From contig CAXIPT010000011.1 in assembly GCA_964030475.1 (NCBI GenBank), positions 477,673-541,672 on the forward strand: DNA of 64,000 nucleotides, written 5' to 3'; not shown here. Below: more notes on the stretch, generated by a model, which saw only the letters and a list, made by a program, of their open reading frames with translations, did not search any database and was not told the origin of the DNA. Source of the DNA: Tethya wilhelma. Its lineage: Eukaryota > Porifera > Demospongiae > Tethyida > Tethyidae. Numbering within the stretch: position 1 is the first letter of the stretch.

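Noticed and set aside
17231..63815. Many plus-strand reading frames of 60-240 codons opposite the giant gene
   Set aside because: They are antisense shadows of the repeat. Their Ser/Thr/Val-rich content mirrors the repeat consensus and they recur with its period.
63982..63984. Start codon of the giant protein at 63984-63982
   Set aside because: The codon there is TTG, and the frame continues upstream to 64000 with good repeat sequence (SLDVSLISLQ), so the gene starts outside the window.
17222..64000. Bacterial contamination or symbiont origin of the giant gene
   Set aside because: The same contig holds bystin and several spliced genes on both the near and far side of its 3' end, with a normal spacer to gene B; nothing marks a chimeric join at 17.2 kb. 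Its 5' flank is not visible, so this is not fully excluded.

Overview
The window looks like nuclear DNA from an early-branching animal, most likely a marine demosponge of the Amphimedon type. This is an inference. It rests on AT-rich gene-dense sequence, very short GT-AG introns, a typical eukaryotic ribosome-biogenesis gene (bystin), and a tandem family of death-domain/ROC-COR proteins of a kind found in sponges and other invertebrates. Four single-base Ns (3601, 9270, 10181 and the codon they touch) and one frameshift mark imperfect assembly points.

Layout. (1) 1-952, + strand: the 3' part of bystin, with a one-base frameshift near position 103. (2) 1521-about 4770, - strand: gene A, a spliced gene whose COR-like domain is followed by a subtilisin-like (S8) serine protease and a heptad-repeat tail. 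Its upstream intron is filled by a 142-144 bp minisatellite. (3) 4.8-8.6 kb: mostly non-coding, with a long 8-bp simple satellite, a small foldback element and unresolved splice-like signals. (4) 8685-10766, - strand: gene C, a COR-like domain plus C-terminal death domain that lacks its GTPase part around an N. (5) 11355-16798, - strand: gene B, the complete member of the family, six exons and 1301 residues: death domain, linker, ROC-type GTPase, COR-like domain, death domain. (6) 17222-64000, - strand: one uninterrupted reading frame of at least 46.8 kb (at least 15,592 residues, open at the window edge). It is built from about 122 copies of a roughly 125-residue Ig-like, N-glycosylation-rich repeat.

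How they fit. Genes A, B and C are tandem paralogues in the same orientation. They share a near-identical COR exon but end in different modules, protease in A and death domain in B and C. The swap sits at a shared phase-1 intron. They read as intracellular sensor or signalling proteins of the Roco/NLR-like kind with exchangeable effectors (inference).

The giant gene is an extracellular-type repeat glycoprotein. Its repeats are ordered in a higher-order unit of exactly 18 domains (about 6.8-7.3 kb), present four times in full. Domain classes recur at fixed places: class 1 with an 'FND' motif, class 9 with 'EPV', class 10 with 'TW', and classes 15-16 with a Cys pair. The C-terminal end shows the same order with blocks of about four and about two domains missing. 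The window's two most unusual items are this 18-domain super-repeat in one exon and the COR-subtilase fusion.
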